64,000 nt of DNA from Nocardioides furvisabuli (GCF_021083185.1 NZ_JAIGQB010000001.1:558001-622000); one strand, 5' to 3'. Numbered from the stretch's first letter, positions 25,036-37,482 are shown. Notes: a model not told the origin generated them from the sequence alone. A program made the numbers and translations.

Positions 25036-26319
25036 ATCACGAGTCCCACGTTCCGCTCCCTCGCCAACCCCAACTACCGCCGCTACGCCAGCGGTGGTGT
25101 CGTGTCCAACACCGGCACCTGGATGCAGCGCGTGGCCCAGGACTGGCTGGTCCTCCAGCTCGCCGTGGGCTCCGGCGCGACGGCGCTCGGCATCACCACC
25201 GGCCTGCAGTTCCTGCCGTTCCTGCTCCTGACGCCGGTGGCCGGCCTCATCGCCGACCGGATGCCCAAGCAGCGGCTGCTCCAGCTCACCAACCTCGGCA
25301 TGGCGCTGCCCGCCGCCGTGCTCGGCCTGCTCGCCGTCACCGGCACCGCCGAGGTCTGGCACGTCTACGTCCTGGCCTTCCTGCTCGGCTGCGCGTCGGC
25401 CTTCGACGCCCCGGCGCGCCAGTCCTTCGTCTCCGAGCTGGTGGACCCCGTCGACCTCACCAACGCGGTCGGCCTCAACTCCGCCAGCTTCAACGCCGCG
25501 CGCCTCGTCGGCCCCGGCCTGGCCGGCGTGCTGATCGCCGCCTTCGGCGGGGGAGCGGTGGCGACCGGGTGGGTCATCCTGCTCAACGCGGTGTCGTACG
25601 CCGCCCCGATCTGGTCGCTGCGCCACCTCGACCTGGCCCGGATCGACGCCGCGGCGCCCGCCGATCGGGGTCCCGGCGCCATCCGGGAGGGCGTGGCCTA
25701 CGTCCGTGCCCGTCCCGACCTGGTGCTCGTCCTGAGCATGGTCTTCTTCGCCGGCACCTTCGGGTTGAACTTCCAGATCACGTCGGCGCTCATGGCCACC
25801 GAGGTCTTCGGCAAGGGGCCGCAGGAGTTCGGGCTGCTCGGCACCTTCCTCGCGGTCGGCTCGCTCACCGGCTCCCTGCTGGCAGCGCGCCGCGCCGAGG
25901 TGCGCCACCGTCTCGTCGTCGGGTCCGCGATCGCCTTCGGGGCCACGGTGATGCTGGCCGGGCTGATGCCGTCCTACCTCACCTTCGCGCTCCTCGCGCC
26001 CGTCACGGGGCTCACCGCGCTGACGTTCATCACGAGCGCCAACACCTACATGCAGCTCAACACCGACGCGGGCGTCCGCGGCCGGGTGATGGCGCTCTAC
26101 CTGATGATCTTCATGGGTGGCACCCCGGTCGGTGCCCCGATCATCGGGTGGATCGGACACGAGTACGGCGCCCGCTGGACGCTGCTCGGCGGCGGGCTGA
26201 TGACGATCCTCGGTGTGGGGGTGTCTGCCATCGTGTACCTCAGGCTCGAGAAGGCGCGACGCGAGCGCGGCGCCGAGGCGGGCGCACGGCTCGCGGAACC
26301 GGCTCCTGCGGCGTTTTGA
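25036..26319 (+). CDS. MFS efflux transporter, apparently without a standard start codon
   Basis: The 12-TM MFS protein belongs to the MFS_3/DHA-like group ([19 protein letters not shown] near the N-terminus). The first ATG/GTG in frame is GTG 25102. However, the 21 codons before it read [20 protein letters not shown], which matches the N-terminus usual for this family. The frame is closed upstream by TGA at 25012, and no ATG, GTG, TTG or CTG lies between. A GAGGAG site (25028-25033) points to initiation at ATC 25036 or ACG 25039. I give 25036 as the start, with 25102 as the conservative alternative. It is paired with the MarR gene and is a likely drug or metabolite exporter. Confidence 0.8.
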   Translation: MTSPTFRSLANPNYRRYASGGVVSNTGTWMQRVAQDWLVLQLAVGSGATALGITTGLQFLPFLLLTPVAGLIADRMPKQRLLQLTNLGMALPAAVLGLLAVTGTAEVWHVYVLAFLLGCASAFDAPARQSFVSELVDPVDLTNAVGLNSASFNAARLVGPGLAGVLIAAFGGGAVATGWVILLNAVSYAAPIWSLRHLDLARIDAAAPADRGPGAIREGVAYVRARPDLVLVLSMVFFAGTFGLNFQITSALMATEVFGKGPQEFGLLGTFLAVGSLTGSLLAARRAEVRHRLVVGSAIAFGATVMLAGLMPSYLTFALLAPVTGLTALTFITSANTYMQLNTDAGVRGRVMALYLMIFMGGTPVGAPIIGWIGHEYGARWTLLGGGLMTILGVGVSAIVYLRLEKARRERGAEAGARLAEPAPAAF

Positions 26320-26345
26320 CCGTGGCAGTCACGCCCGAGTAGCCT
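26316..26345 (+). promoter_or_regulatory. Candidate str operon promoter
   Basis: TTGACC (26316-26321) and TAGCCT (26340-26345) are 18 bases apart, a good sigma-70/HrdB-type promoter. The -35 box overlaps the stop codon of the MFS gene. It would give an rpsL leader of about 175 bases. Confidence 0.6.
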
Positions 26346-26527
26346 CAATCCTCGTGTCTGGCACGTCCAGACCTCTGCGCATGCTCCCAGAGCCGCGGCC
26401 CCTCGAGGTGCCGCGCCCGGCTCGGCGCAGCAGCTCCACCGCACAAGGCACGTCGCAGCAACGCATGACATCCGAGTCCGGCACCTCGCCGGGCCGTGAC
26501 GAGAAGACAGAGAGAGGGAACCACCCG
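26346..26527 (+). promoter_or_regulatory. rpsL 5' leader with hairpin
   Basis: The leader contains a nested inverted repeat at 26390-26423 (GAGCC-GCGGC ... GCCGC-GCCC-GGCTC) with CCTCGAGG in the loop. It may fold in the mRNA. No known ribosomal-protein leader motif was recognised. Confidence 0.35.
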
Positions 26528-26899
26528 GTGCCCACCATTAACCAGCTGGTCCGCAAGGGCCGCCAGGACAAGGTGTCGAAGTCCAAGACGCCTGCCCTGA
26601 AGGGATCCCCGCAGCGCCGTGGCGTCTGCACCCGCGTCTACACGACCACCCCGAAGAAGCCGAACTCCGCCCTCCGCAAGGTCGCCCGCGTGCGCCTGAG
26701 CAGTGGCGTCGAGGTCACCGCCTACATCCCGGGTGTCGGTCACAACCTGCAGGAGCACTCGATCGTGCTCGTGCGCGGCGGCCGTGTGAAGGACCTCCCC
26801 GGTGTCCGCTACAAGATCATCCGCGGCACGCTCGACACCCAGGGTGTCAAGAACCGCAAGCAGGCCCGCAGCCGCTACGGCGCGAAGAAGGAGAAGTAA
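26528..26899 (+). CDS. rpsL: 30S ribosomal protein S12
   Basis: The 123-residue protein starts at GTG 26528 ([12 protein letters not shown]) and contains [19 protein letters not shown] and [16 protein letters not shown]12 sits at the decoding centre. Lysines at the positions that mutate to streptomycin resistance (KKPNS and RVKDL) are wild-type, so sensitivity is predicted. First gene of the str operon; its TAA overlaps the rpsG ATG by one base. Confidence 0.98.
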   Translation: MPTINQLVRKGRQDKVSKSKTPALKGSPQRRGVCTRVYTTTPKKPNSALRKVARVRLSSGVEVTAYIPGVGHNLQEHSIVLVRGGRVKDLPGVRYKIIRGTLDTQGVKNRKQARSRYGAKKEK

Positions 26900-27369
26900 T
26901 GCCTCGCAAGGGTCCCGCTCCGAAGCGCCCCCTCGTCTCTGACCCGGTCTACGGCTCGCAGCTGGTCACCCAGCTCGTCAGCAAGGTCCTGCAGGACGGC
27001 AAGAAGGCTGTTGCCCAGCGCATCGTCTACACCGCCCTCGAGGGCTGCCGCGAGAAGACCGGCACCGACCCGGTCGTCACGCTCAAGCGTGCGCTCGACA
27101 ACGTCAAGCCGGCCATCGAGGTCAAGTCCCGCCGCGTCGGCGGTGCGACCTACCAGGTCCCCGTCGAGGTCAAGGCCAACCGCTCCACCACGCTGGCCCT
27201 GCGCTGGCTCGTGGGCTACGCCGCCGACCGTCGCGAGAAGACGATGGCCGAGCGCCTGATGAACGAGATCCTCGACGCCAGCAACGGCCTCGGTGCCGCT
27301 GTGAAGAAGCGCGAGGACACCCACAAGATGGCCGAGTCCAACAAGGCCTTCGCCCACTACCGCTGGTGA
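26899..27369 (+). CDS. rpsG: 30S ribosomal protein S7
   Basis: The 156-residue protein begins [20 protein letters not shown] and contains [21 protein letters not shown]7 nucleates the 30S head and contacts the E site. Its length is normal. Coupled to rpsL by the TAATG overlap. Confidence 0.98.
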   Translation: MPRKGPAPKRPLVSDPVYGSQLVTQLVSKVLQDGKKAVAQRIVYTALEGCREKTGTDPVVTLKRALDNVKPAIEVKSRRVGGATYQVPVEVKANRSTTLALRWLVGYAADRREKTMAERLMNEILDASNGLGAAVKKREDTHKMAESNKAFAHYRW

Positions 27370-27373
27370 GGTC

Positions 27374-27414
27374 GGGAGGCTGCGGGCCCCGCATCGCGCG
27401 GTCCGCGGCCTCCC
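27374..27414 (+). other. Intercistronic hairpin rpsG-fusA
   Basis: GGGAGGC (27374-27380) pairs with GCCTCCC (27408-27414). The stem continues inward through TGCGGGCC and GGTCCGCG with two G-U pairs, giving about 15 pairs and an 11-base loop. There is no T-run, so it may be an mRNA processing or partial attenuation site rather than a full terminator. Confidence 0.5.
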
Positions 27415-27455
27415 ACTCCCACAACCCCACTACTTCGAGGGACTGAGACACAACA

Positions 27456-29573
<2,118 letters not shown>

Positions 29574-29652
29574 CTCGACCCGGACCCTCGGTCCAGCACC
29601 ACCCGTCCCACACCCATGAGTTCAAGTACCAAACCAACCAGGAGGAGCCCCA

Positions 29653-30846
<1,194 letters not shown>

Positions 30847-30879
30847 TCTGAGCGCCTGAGGGCGCACCGGCTCCACCTC

Positions 30880-30913
30880 GAGACCCCGTCTCCCGCGAGG
30901 GAGGCGGGGTCTC
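30880..30913 (+). terminator. str operon terminator hairpin
   Basis: GAGACCCCGTCTCCC pairs with GGGAGGCGGGGTCTC (one G-U pair) around a GCGA tetraloop. It lies 33 bases after tuf. As common in actinobacteria there is no clear T-tract. Confidence 0.8.
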
Positions 30914-30934
30914 GTGCGTCCCGACCGGGCTCGC

Positions 30935-31357
30935 TCAGGCGGCGTACGGCGGCGGGAGCAGGCCGTGGTGCTGGAGCAGCATCTCGACCCGCTGCCGCTC
31001 GCGGTCGAGCTCGGGCCCGGGCGGGAGCACCTCCATGAGGTGCGCCAGCCCTGCCATGTCCGCAGCCTCGGCCAGGACGCCGTCGTAGGCCTGACGACAC
31101 CCCTCGTACTTCGCGAAGCGCATGTCGCCGCGGTGGAAGGAGGCGTTCAGCCGCCGCAGGTCCGCGCCCACCTCCTCGATCGGCCGTCGCGCCGCAGGCT
31201 CATCAGCGACAGGCGTACGCCGGAGCCGTCGTGCCAGGCGTGCCAGGGCGCGGTAGGTGCGCCACTCGTCGAGCTCGCCGACGAGGACGGCGAGGGCCAC
31301 CCGCAGGACGACGGCGGCGAGCAGCAGGACTGCGATCGTCGCGAGCGGACCCGTCAT
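30935..31357 (-). CDS. Hypothetical membrane-anchored protein
   Basis: The 140-residue product has one N-terminal hydrophobic helix (about 5-27; TGPLATIAVLLLAAVVLRVA) followed by a charged, helical cytosolic region rich in Arg, Glu and Leu. I do not recognise the family. It starts at ATG 31357, divergent from mug with a 72-base gap. Codon bias is like that of its neighbours, so it is likely a real gene. Confidence 0.65.
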   Translation of the reverse strand: MTGPLATIAVLLLAAVVLRVALAVLVGELDEWRTYRALARLARRLRRTPVADEPAARRPIEEVGADLRRLNASFHRGDMRFAKYEGCRQAYDGVLAEAADMAGLAHLMEVLPPGPELDRERQRVEMLLQHHGLLPPPYAA

Positions 31358-31429
31358 CGTCCCACGGTACGCCCGGCGGGGCGCCTCGTCACCGGACCAG
31401 CGTCACCGCCGCCACGGCACGATGGCCCC

Positions 31430-32020
31430 ATGGGATTCACGAGGGCCGAGCTCGAGTCGTTCCGGGACGCCGTGGTGCCCGACCTGCTCCCCGACGAGGG
31501 TGAGCCGCTGCGGCTCCTCTTCGTGGGGATCAACCCCGGGCTGTGGACCGCCGCCACCCAGACGCACTTCGCCCGCCCGGGCAACCGGTTCTACCCCGCC
31601 CTCCTGGCCGCCGGGATCCTGGAGCACCCCGTCGACCCGTCCGCCGGGATGACGGACGGGGACCGCGACGCGTTCCGGCGGCGGGGGATCGGCATCACCA
31701 ACGTGGTGGCTCGCGCCACTGCCCGAGCCGACGAGCTCACGGCTGTGGAGCTGCGCGAGGGCGGGAGGCGGTTGCGTGCCCTGGTCGCCGAGCGGCGCCC
31801 CGACGTGGTCGCGGTCGCCGGCATCACGGCCTACCGGGCGGCGTTCGACCAGCGCAGCGCCCGAGCGGGGGAGCAGCCCGGGCGCTGGGACGGATCGCGC
31901 GTCTTCGTCGTGCCCAACCCGTCCGGGCTCAACGCCCACGAGACCGTGGAGACCCTGGCTGCGGCGTACGCCGACGCGGCCCGGGCGGCCGGCCTCGTCG
32001 GCGGCCCTCCCTCGGCCTAG
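31430..32020 (+). CDS. mug: Mismatch-specific uracil/thymine DNA glycosylase (MUG)
   Basis: The 196-residue protein has the MUG/TDG active-site motifs GINPGLWTAATQTHFARPGN (about 29-48) and the C-terminal motif NPSGLNAHET. It removes U or ethenocytosine opposite G and starts base-excision repair. The upstream in-frame region antisense to the hypothetical gene is rejected as coding. Its TAG stop shares a CTAG tetramer with the TAG of the convergent aminotransferase. Confidence 0.92.
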   Translation: MGFTRAELESFRDAVVPDLLPDEGEPLRLLFVGINPGLWTAATQTHFARPGNRFYPALLAAGILEHPVDPSAGMTDGDRDAFRRRGIGITNVVARATARADELTAVELREGGRRLRALVAERRPDVVAVAGITAYRAAFDQRSARAGEQPGRWDGSRVFVVPNPSGLNAHETVETLAAAYADAARAAGLVGGPPSA

Positions 32021-33375
32021 CCGAGCAGCGCCTCCACGGCACCCCGGAACGCCGACGTGTGGGCGTCGACGTCGGACTGGTCGTGGAACGGCGAGAAGAG
32101 CGACATGTTGTGGAAGGGGGCGAGCAGGACCCCGCGGTTGACGGTCCAGAGGTGGAAGAAGGCGTCGAGCTCCTCGTCGACTGCGGCGGCCGCCTCCGCG
32201 CCCGCGCGCGGCGGCGGGCAGAACCAGTACTCCGCGCGGCAGCCGAGGCGCTGCACGTGCCACGGCAGGCCGTGCTCGTCGATCACCCCGCGGATGCCGT
32301 CGGTGAAGCTCACGGCGAGCGGGATCGCGACGTCGAAGTCCTCCTGGCGCAGCGCGGTCGACAAGGTGGCACGCACGGCGGCCATCGCGAGCGCGGAGCC
32401 CGACAGCGTGCCGCCCACCCCGGCGACGTCGATGTCGTGCCCGAGCATCGGACCTTCGAGGCGCTCGGCGACCTCGGCGGTCATGCCGTACGCCGCGACG
32501 GGGATCCCTCCGCCGATGGGCTTGCCGATGACCACGAAGTCAGGTTCGAGGTCCCACGCCGCGGTGGCCCCGCCCGGTCCCGCGCAGATCGTGTGGGTCT
32601 CGTCGTTGACGAGCAGCACGCCATGGCGGCGGGTGACCTCGCGGACCCCGGCGAGGTAGCCCTCGTCGGGGAGCACGATGCCGATGTTGGTCAGTGCCGG
32701 CTCCATCAGCAGGCAGGCGACGTCACCCTCGGCGAGGCGGACGTCGAGCGCGTCGAGGTCGTTGAAGGGCACCACCGCCGTGGTCTGCGCGACGTCGACC
32801 TGCGGCCCCAGGGCGCCCGGGCGGGCCACGACGCGGTCACCGGCGCGGCCGTGCTCGAGCACGCCGAGCGTCTCGTCGACGGTGCCGTGGTAGCACCAGT
32901 CCATGACCGCGATGCGCGGTCGCCCGGTCAGGTGGCGGGCGAAGCGCAGCACGAAGCGGTTGGCGTCGGTGGCGGTCATCGCCATCTGCCAGCGCGGCAG
33001 CCCGAACCGGCGGCTGAGCTCGGCAGCCACCCAGGCGGCGTCGGTCGAGGGCAGCATCGTGGTGATCCCACGCTCGGTGCGCTCGCGCACCGCCTCTGCG
33101 ACCGCGGGCAGGCAGTGGCCGGTCATCGAGCCGGTGTCGCCCAGGCACAGGTCGACGTGCTCGATGCCGTCGACGTCGGTGAAGCGACCGCCGGCCGCCG
33201 ACTCGACGAACAGCGGGAACGAGCCCGGCCAGCGCGTCATCCACGGCATCGGGACACCGGCCAGCAGGTGCTCACCGGCCGTGCGCGCCAGCAGCGCCGA
33301 GGTCGGGTGCAGGTCGACGAACCGTTGCTCCTCCTCGGCGTGGAGCGCGGCCAGGCGGGTGCGGTCGATCGTCAT
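32017..33375 (-). CDS. Class III aminotransferase, HemL-like, unassigned
   Basis: The 452-residue PLP enzyme has D258 (VNDETHT) and the Schiff-base lysine K285 (VIGKPIGGGIP), and it resembles glutamate-1-semialdehyde aminomutase more than GabT. The usual SGTEA/SGAEA loop reads MTATDANR (about 133-140). This alters the PLP-phosphate binding loop and suggests a divergent substrate. It ends the long minus-strand polyamine/GABA gene block, so an amine or amino acid of that pathway is the likely substrate. HemL itself is unlikely given context. Confidence 0.82.
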   Translation of the reverse strand: MTIDRTRLAALHAEEEQRFVDLHPTSALLARTAGEHLLAGVPMPWMTRWPGSFPLFVESAAGGRFTDVDGIEHVDLCLGDTGSMTGHCLPAVAEAVRERTERGITTMLPSTDAAWVAAELSRRFGLPRWQMAMTATDANRFVLRFARHLTGRPRIAVMDWCYHGTVDETLGVLEHGRAGDRVVARPGALGPQVDVAQTTAVVPFNDLDALDVRLAEGDVACLLMEPALTNIGIVLPDEGYLAGVREVTRRHGVLLVNDETHTICAGPGGATAAWDLEPDFVVIGKPIGGGIPVAAYGMTAEVAERLEGPMLGHDIDVAGVGGTLSGSALAMAAVRATLSTALRQEDFDVAIPLAVSFTDGIRGVIDEHGLPWHVQRLGCRAEYWFCPPPRAGAEAAAAVDEELDAFFHLWTVNRGVLLAPFHNMSLFSPFHDQSDVDAHTSAFRGAVEALLG

Positions 33376-33382
33376 GCGTCCC

Positions 33383-34840
33383 TCACAGCGCGCTGCCGAC
33401 GTACTTGGTCTCGAGGTACTCCTCGATCCCCTCGAAGCCGCCCTCGCGGCCGAAGCCGGAGTGCTTCACCCCGCCGAAGGGGGCGGCCGGGTTGGAGACG
33501 ATGCCGGTGTTGATGCCGACCATCCCGAACTCCAGCGCCTCGCTGACGCGCAGCACGCGGGCGTGGTCGCGGGTGAAGACGTAGGCGACGAGGCCGTACT
33601 CGGTGTCGTTGGCCCGCGAGAGCGCCTCCTCCTCGTCGCGGAAGGTCGAGACCGGGGCGACGGGACCGAAGATCTCCTCGCGGAACACCCGCGCCGAGGC
33701 GGGTACGTCGACCAGCACCGTGGGCGGGTAGAAGTGGCCTGGCCCCTCGGGGACCTCGCCACCGACCAGGGCGCGGGCACCGCCGGACACCGCGTCGTCG
33801 ACGAGCTCGTGCACCCCGGCGCGGGCCTTGTCGGTGATGAGGGGCCCGACGTCGACACCGTCCTCGGTGCCGTCACCGACCGTCAGGGCGCCCATCCGCT
33901 CGGCGAGCCGCGAGGAGAACTCCTCGGCCACCGACTCGTGCACCAGGAAGCGGTTGGCCGAGGTGCAGGCCTCGCCGATGTTGCGCATCTTGGCCAGCAT
34001 CGCGCCGTCGACGGCGGCGTCGAGGTCGGCATCGGCGAAGACGAGGAACGGGGCGTTGCCGCCGAGCTCCATCGACACCCGGAGCAGCTGGTCGGACGCC
34101 TGGGCGACGAGCACCTTGCCGACCGCCGTCGAGCCGGTGAAGGTGAGCTTGCGCAGCCGCGGGTCGCGGATCAGCGGCTCGCACACGCCGCCGGAGTCGG
34201 TGGTGGTGACGACGTTGAGCACGCCTGCCGGCAGGCCGACCTCCTCCAGCAACCCTGCCAGGGCGAGCATCGTGAGGGGGGTCTCCGCGGCCGGCTTGAC
34301 CACCATCGTGCACCCGGCGGCGATGGCCGGCCCGATCTTGCGGGTGCCCATCGCGAGCGGGAAGTTCCACGGCGTGATCATCAGTGTCGGGCCCACGGGG
34401 CCCTTCATCGTGATCAGGCGGGTGTTGCCGGCGGGGGCGGGGGAGTAACGACCGTGGATGCGCACCGCCTCCTCGGAGAACCACCGGAAGAACTCGGCGC
34501 CGTAGGCCACCTCGCCCTTCGCCTCGGCGAGCGTCTTGCCCATCTCCAGGGTCATCAGCCGGGCGAAGTGGTCGGCCCGCTCGGTGAGCAGCTCGAAGGC
34601 GCTGCGCAGGATCTCCCCGCGCACCCGGGGCTCGGTGGCACGCCACTCGCGCTGGGCGGCCGCTGCTGCGGCGAGGGCGCGTTCCCCGTCCGCGGGCGTC
34701 GCGTCCGCCACGGAGGTGAGCACGCCGCCGTCGGCGGGGTTGTGCACCTCGAAGGTCGCGGCGCCGCTGGCGTCGACCCACTCCCCGCCGACGAGGAGCT
34801 GGCGGGGCACGGTCTGGAGGACGGTCTCGTTGCTGGCCAT
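33383..34840 (-). CDS. gabD: Succinate-semialdehyde dehydrogenase (NAD(P)+)
   Basis: The 485-residue aldehyde dehydrogenase has catalytic C292 (NIGEACTSANRF), general base E259 (SMELGGNAP) and NAD-binding PWNFPLAM and FTGSTAVGK. It oxidises succinate semialdehyde to succinate, the last step of GABA use. The ATG at 34840 shares one base with the TGA of gabT, so the two are coupled. Assignment to SSADH rests on sequence type and on the neighbouring gabT. Confidence 0.93.
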   Translation of the reverse strand: MASNETVLQTVPRQLLVGGEWVDASGAATFEVHNPADGGVLTSVADATPADGERALAAAAAAQREWRATEPRVRGEILRSAFELLTERADHFARLMTLEMGKTLAEAKGEVAYGAEFFRWFSEEAVRIHGRYSPAPAGNTRLITMKGPVGPTLMITPWNFPLAMGTRKIGPAIAAGCTMVVKPAAETPLTMLALAGLLEEVGLPAGVLNVVTTTDSGGVCEPLIRDPRLRKLTFTGSTAVGKVLVAQASDQLLRVSMELGGNAPFLVFADADLDAAVDGAMLAKMRNIGEACTSANRFLVHESVAEEFSSRLAERMGALTVGDGTEDGVDVGPLITDKARAGVHELVDDAVSGGARALVGGEVPEGPGHFYPPTVLVDVPASARVFREEIFGPVAPVSTFRDEEEALSRANDTEYGLVAYVFTRDHARVLRVSEALEFGMVGINTGIVSNPAAPFGGVKHSGFGREGGFEGIEEYLETKYVGSAL

Positions 34841-36192
34841 CACCCCACCCTGCCATCCGCGGCTGCGTCGAAGGCGGCCTCGAAGATGTCGAGGCCCTCG
34901 GCGATCAGGTCGTCGCCGATCGCCAGCGGCGGGAGGAAGCGGAAGACGTTGCCGTAGGTGCCGCAGGTCAGCGTGACGAGGCCCTGGGCCGAGCAGGCCC
35001 GGTGGATCGCGCCGGCCAGTGCCGCGTCGGGCGAACGTCCGGGCCCGTCGGACACGAGCTCGACGGCCAGCATCGCGCCGCGGCCACGGATGTCCCCGAC
35101 GCGGTCGGGGTGGCGCTCGGCGAGCGCCTGCAGGCGCGGCAGGAAGGCCGCCTCGATCGCGCGGGCGCGTGCGGGCAGGTCGTCGGCCTGCATCGTCTCG
35201 ATGGCGGCGAGCGCGGCCGCGCACGCGACCGGGTTGCCACCGTAGGTGCCGCCGAGGCCACCGACGTGCACCGAGTCCATCACCTCCGCGCGGCCGGTCA
35301 CCGCGGCGAGCGGCAGGCCACCCGCCATGCCCTTGGCGGTGGTCACCAGGTCCGGCACGACGCCCTCGTTGTCACAGGCGAACCAGTCGCCGGTGCGGGC
35401 GAAGCCCGTCTGGATCTCATCGGCGATGAGCAGGATGCCCTGCTCGCGGCACCACTCGGCGACGCGGGGGAGCCAGCCCGGCGGCGGGACGATGAAGCCG
35501 CCCTCACCCTGGATCGGCTCGATGAGCACCGCTGCGCAGCTGTCCTCGCCGACCTGGGTGTGCACCGTCGAGACGAAGGCGTCGAAGGCCTCCACGGCGC
35601 ACGCCTCGGGTCCGCCCGGCCACCGGTAGGGGTAGGCCATCGGGGCGCGGTAGATCTCCCCGGCGAACGGGCCGAAGCCGTGCTTGTAGGGCATGGTCTT
35701 CGCGGTCAGCGCCATCGTGAGGTTGGTGCGCCCGTGGTAGGCGTGGTCGAAGACCACGATGGCGTCGCGCCCGGTGTGGTGGCGGGCGACCTTCACCGCG
35801 TTCTCGACCGCCTCGGCGCCGGAGTTGAAGAGCGCCGAGCGCTTCTCGTGGCTCCCGGGGGTGAGCTCGGCGAGCTTCTCGCAGACCGCGACGTACTCCT
35901 CGTAGGGCGTCACCATGAAGCAGGTGTGGGTGAAGTCCGCGACCTGGCGCTGGACCGCCTCCACCACGCGGGGAGCGGCGTTGCCGACGGTGGTCACGGC
36001 GATGCCGGACCCGAAGTCGATGAGCTGGTTGCCGTCGACGTCGCGCAGGATCCCGCCGCCGGCGCGCTCGACGTAGACGGGCAGCGTCGTGCCGACCCCG
36101 GCGGACACGGCGGCGACCTTGCGGGCGTGCAGGGCCTGCGAGCGCGGCCCGGGGATCTCGGTGGCGAGGATCCGCTCCTGTGCCAGCGTCAT
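34840..36192 (-). CDS. gabT: 4-aminobutyrate--2-oxoglutarate transaminase
   Basis: The 450-residue class III aminotransferase has SGAEAVENAVKVAR, IADEIQTGF (D258) and TAKGMAGGLP with PLP lysine K287. It converts GABA and 2-oxoglutarate to succinate semialdehyde and glutamate. It overlaps its upstream neighbour as ATGA (36189-36192) and the downstream gabD as TGATG. Its position between polyamine uptake and SSADH fits GABA catabolism. Confidence 0.94.
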   Translation of the reverse strand: MTLAQERILATEIPGPRSQALHARKVAAVSAGVGTTLPVYVERAGGGILRDVDGNQLIDFGSGIAVTTVGNAAPRVVEAVQRQVADFTHTCFMVTPYEEYVAVCEKLAELTPGSHEKRSALFNSGAEAVENAVKVARHHTGRDAIVVFDHAYHGRTNLTMALTAKTMPYKHGFGPFAGEIYRAPMAYPYRWPGGPEACAVEAFDAFVSTVHTQVGEDSCAAVLIEPIQGEGGFIVPPPGWLPRVAEWCREQGILLIADEIQTGFARTGDWFACDNEGVVPDLVTTAKGMAGGLPLAAVTGRAEVMDSVHVGGLGGTYGGNPVACAAALAAIETMQADDLPARARAIEAAFLPRLQALAERHPDRVGDIRGRGAMLAVELVSDGPGRSPDAALAGAIHRACSAQGLVTLTCGTYGNVFRFLPPLAIGDDLIAEGLDIFEAAFDAAADGRVG

Positions 36193-37472
36193 GACTTCTC
36201 CTCCATGCCCCACTGCGACCCGTAGCCGTCGGGCTTCGGCGCCGACAGCAGGTCGAGGAACGGCTTCGGCGGCAGTGCCTCGGGGCCCAGCACGCCGGTG
36301 CCCCTCCACCTGCCGTCGGACAGCAGCTCGAGCGCCACGACCGGGTTGATGGCTGTCTGCCAGACCACGCACTGCGCGCCGTAGTCGCGCATCGAGTCGG
36401 CGTTGTCGACCACGTGGTAGAGGTAGGTCGAGCGCGGTGCGCCGTCCTTGCCGGTGCCGGTGACGAGGAGCCCCGCGCAGGTCTTGCCCTCCATCCGCGG
36501 GCCGATGGTGGCCGGGTCGGGCAGGCAGGCCGCCACGACGTCGCGCGGCGAGACCTCCACGCCCTTCACCGTCACCGGTTCGGTCGAGTCGAGTCCCAGC
36601 GTGTGGAGCGTGCGCAGGATCGTGATCATCTCCTCGCCGAGGCCGTACTTGAAGCTCACCCGGTCCGCCTCCACCCACCGCGGCATGAGGAGCACCTCCT
36701 CGTGCTCGACGTGCACGCACTCGACCGGTCCGATGCCCTCGGGGAAGTCGAAGACCTCCGGCTCGGAGAAGGGGGGCAGCGTGAAGAACCCCTGCTCCAG
36801 ATCGCCACCGCCCCTCTCCCGCTCCCACACCACTGGGGGATTGAGGCACTCCTCGATGATCGTCCACATCGAGAAGCCGGGCGCGAACACCTCGTTGCCG
36901 TCGTCGTCGCGGATCACCAGGTTCGCGCCGTCACGCGTGCCGAGCTCGTCGATGTGGTCGAAGAGCTCGTCGGCGGCGTAGCGCGCGAAGACGTCGGAGA
37001 GCCCCGGCTCCACGCCGATCCCGAGCAGCGCCAGCCGGCCGGCCGACTCCCACGCGCCGGCCTGCGCGAACTGCTCGTCGCCGAGCTTGACCCCGACCTT
37101 CTCGTACGGCGCGTCGGGGTGCGGCGCGGACAGGCTCATCGCCATGTCGAGGTAGTCGGCACCCGCGGCGAGGGCGCCGGTGAAGATGGGCATCACGAAG
37201 CGCGGGTCGACGGCGTTGAAGACGTGGGTGGCCCGCACCTCGCGGGCGAGCGCGGCCACGGCGTCGACGTCCGAGGCGTCGACCTGAGCGGCACTGAAGC
37301 GCTCCTCGCCCGTACGCCGCTCGCCGGCCGCGGCGACCGTCCGCTCGGCGCGAGCGAGGTCGTGGTCGGCGACCACCCACGCCTCGAAGAAGTCACGCTC
37401 GACCGCGATCCGGGCGGCGGCGTCACCGACACCGCCGGCCCCGACCATCAGCACCCTCATCGGTTCTGGCAC
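36189..37472 (-). CDS. Saccharopine dehydrogenase-like oxidoreductase
   Basis: The protein has 427 residues, or 423 if it starts at ATG 37460. It has an N-terminal Rossmann motif LMVGAGGVGDAAA and a saccharopine dehydrogenase C-terminal-type domain (GIGVEPGLSDVFARYAADEL, and YGAQCVVWQTAINPVV late). Related enzymes form or cleave secondary amines such as saccharopine or carboxyspermidine. It lies between potC (10-base gap) and gabT (4-base overlap), so a role in polyamine or lysine-type conjugates is likely. The reaction is not known; no lysine-pathway gene is adjacent. Confidence 0.85.
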   Translation of the reverse strand: MPEPMRVLMVGAGGVGDAAARIAVERDFFEAWVVADHDLARAERTVAAAGERRTGEERFSAAQVDASDVDAVAALAREVRATHVFNAVDPRFVMPIFTGALAAGADYLDMAMSLSAPHPDAPYEKVGVKLGDEQFAQAGAWESAGRLALLGIGVEPGLSDVFARYAADELFDHIDELGTRDGANLVIRDDDGNEVFAPGFSMWTIIEECLNPPVVWERERGGGDLEQGFFTLPPFSEPEVFDFPEGIGPVECVHVEHEEVLLMPRWVEADRVSFKYGLGEEMITILRTLHTLGLDSTEPVTVKGVEVSPRDVVAACLPDPATIGPRMEGKTCAGLLVTGTGKDGAPRSTYLYHVVDNADSMRDYGAQCVVWQTAINPVVALELLSDGRWRGTGVLGPEALPPKPFLDLLSAPKPDGYGSQWGMEEKS

Positions 37473-37482
37473 AGGCCTGCTC

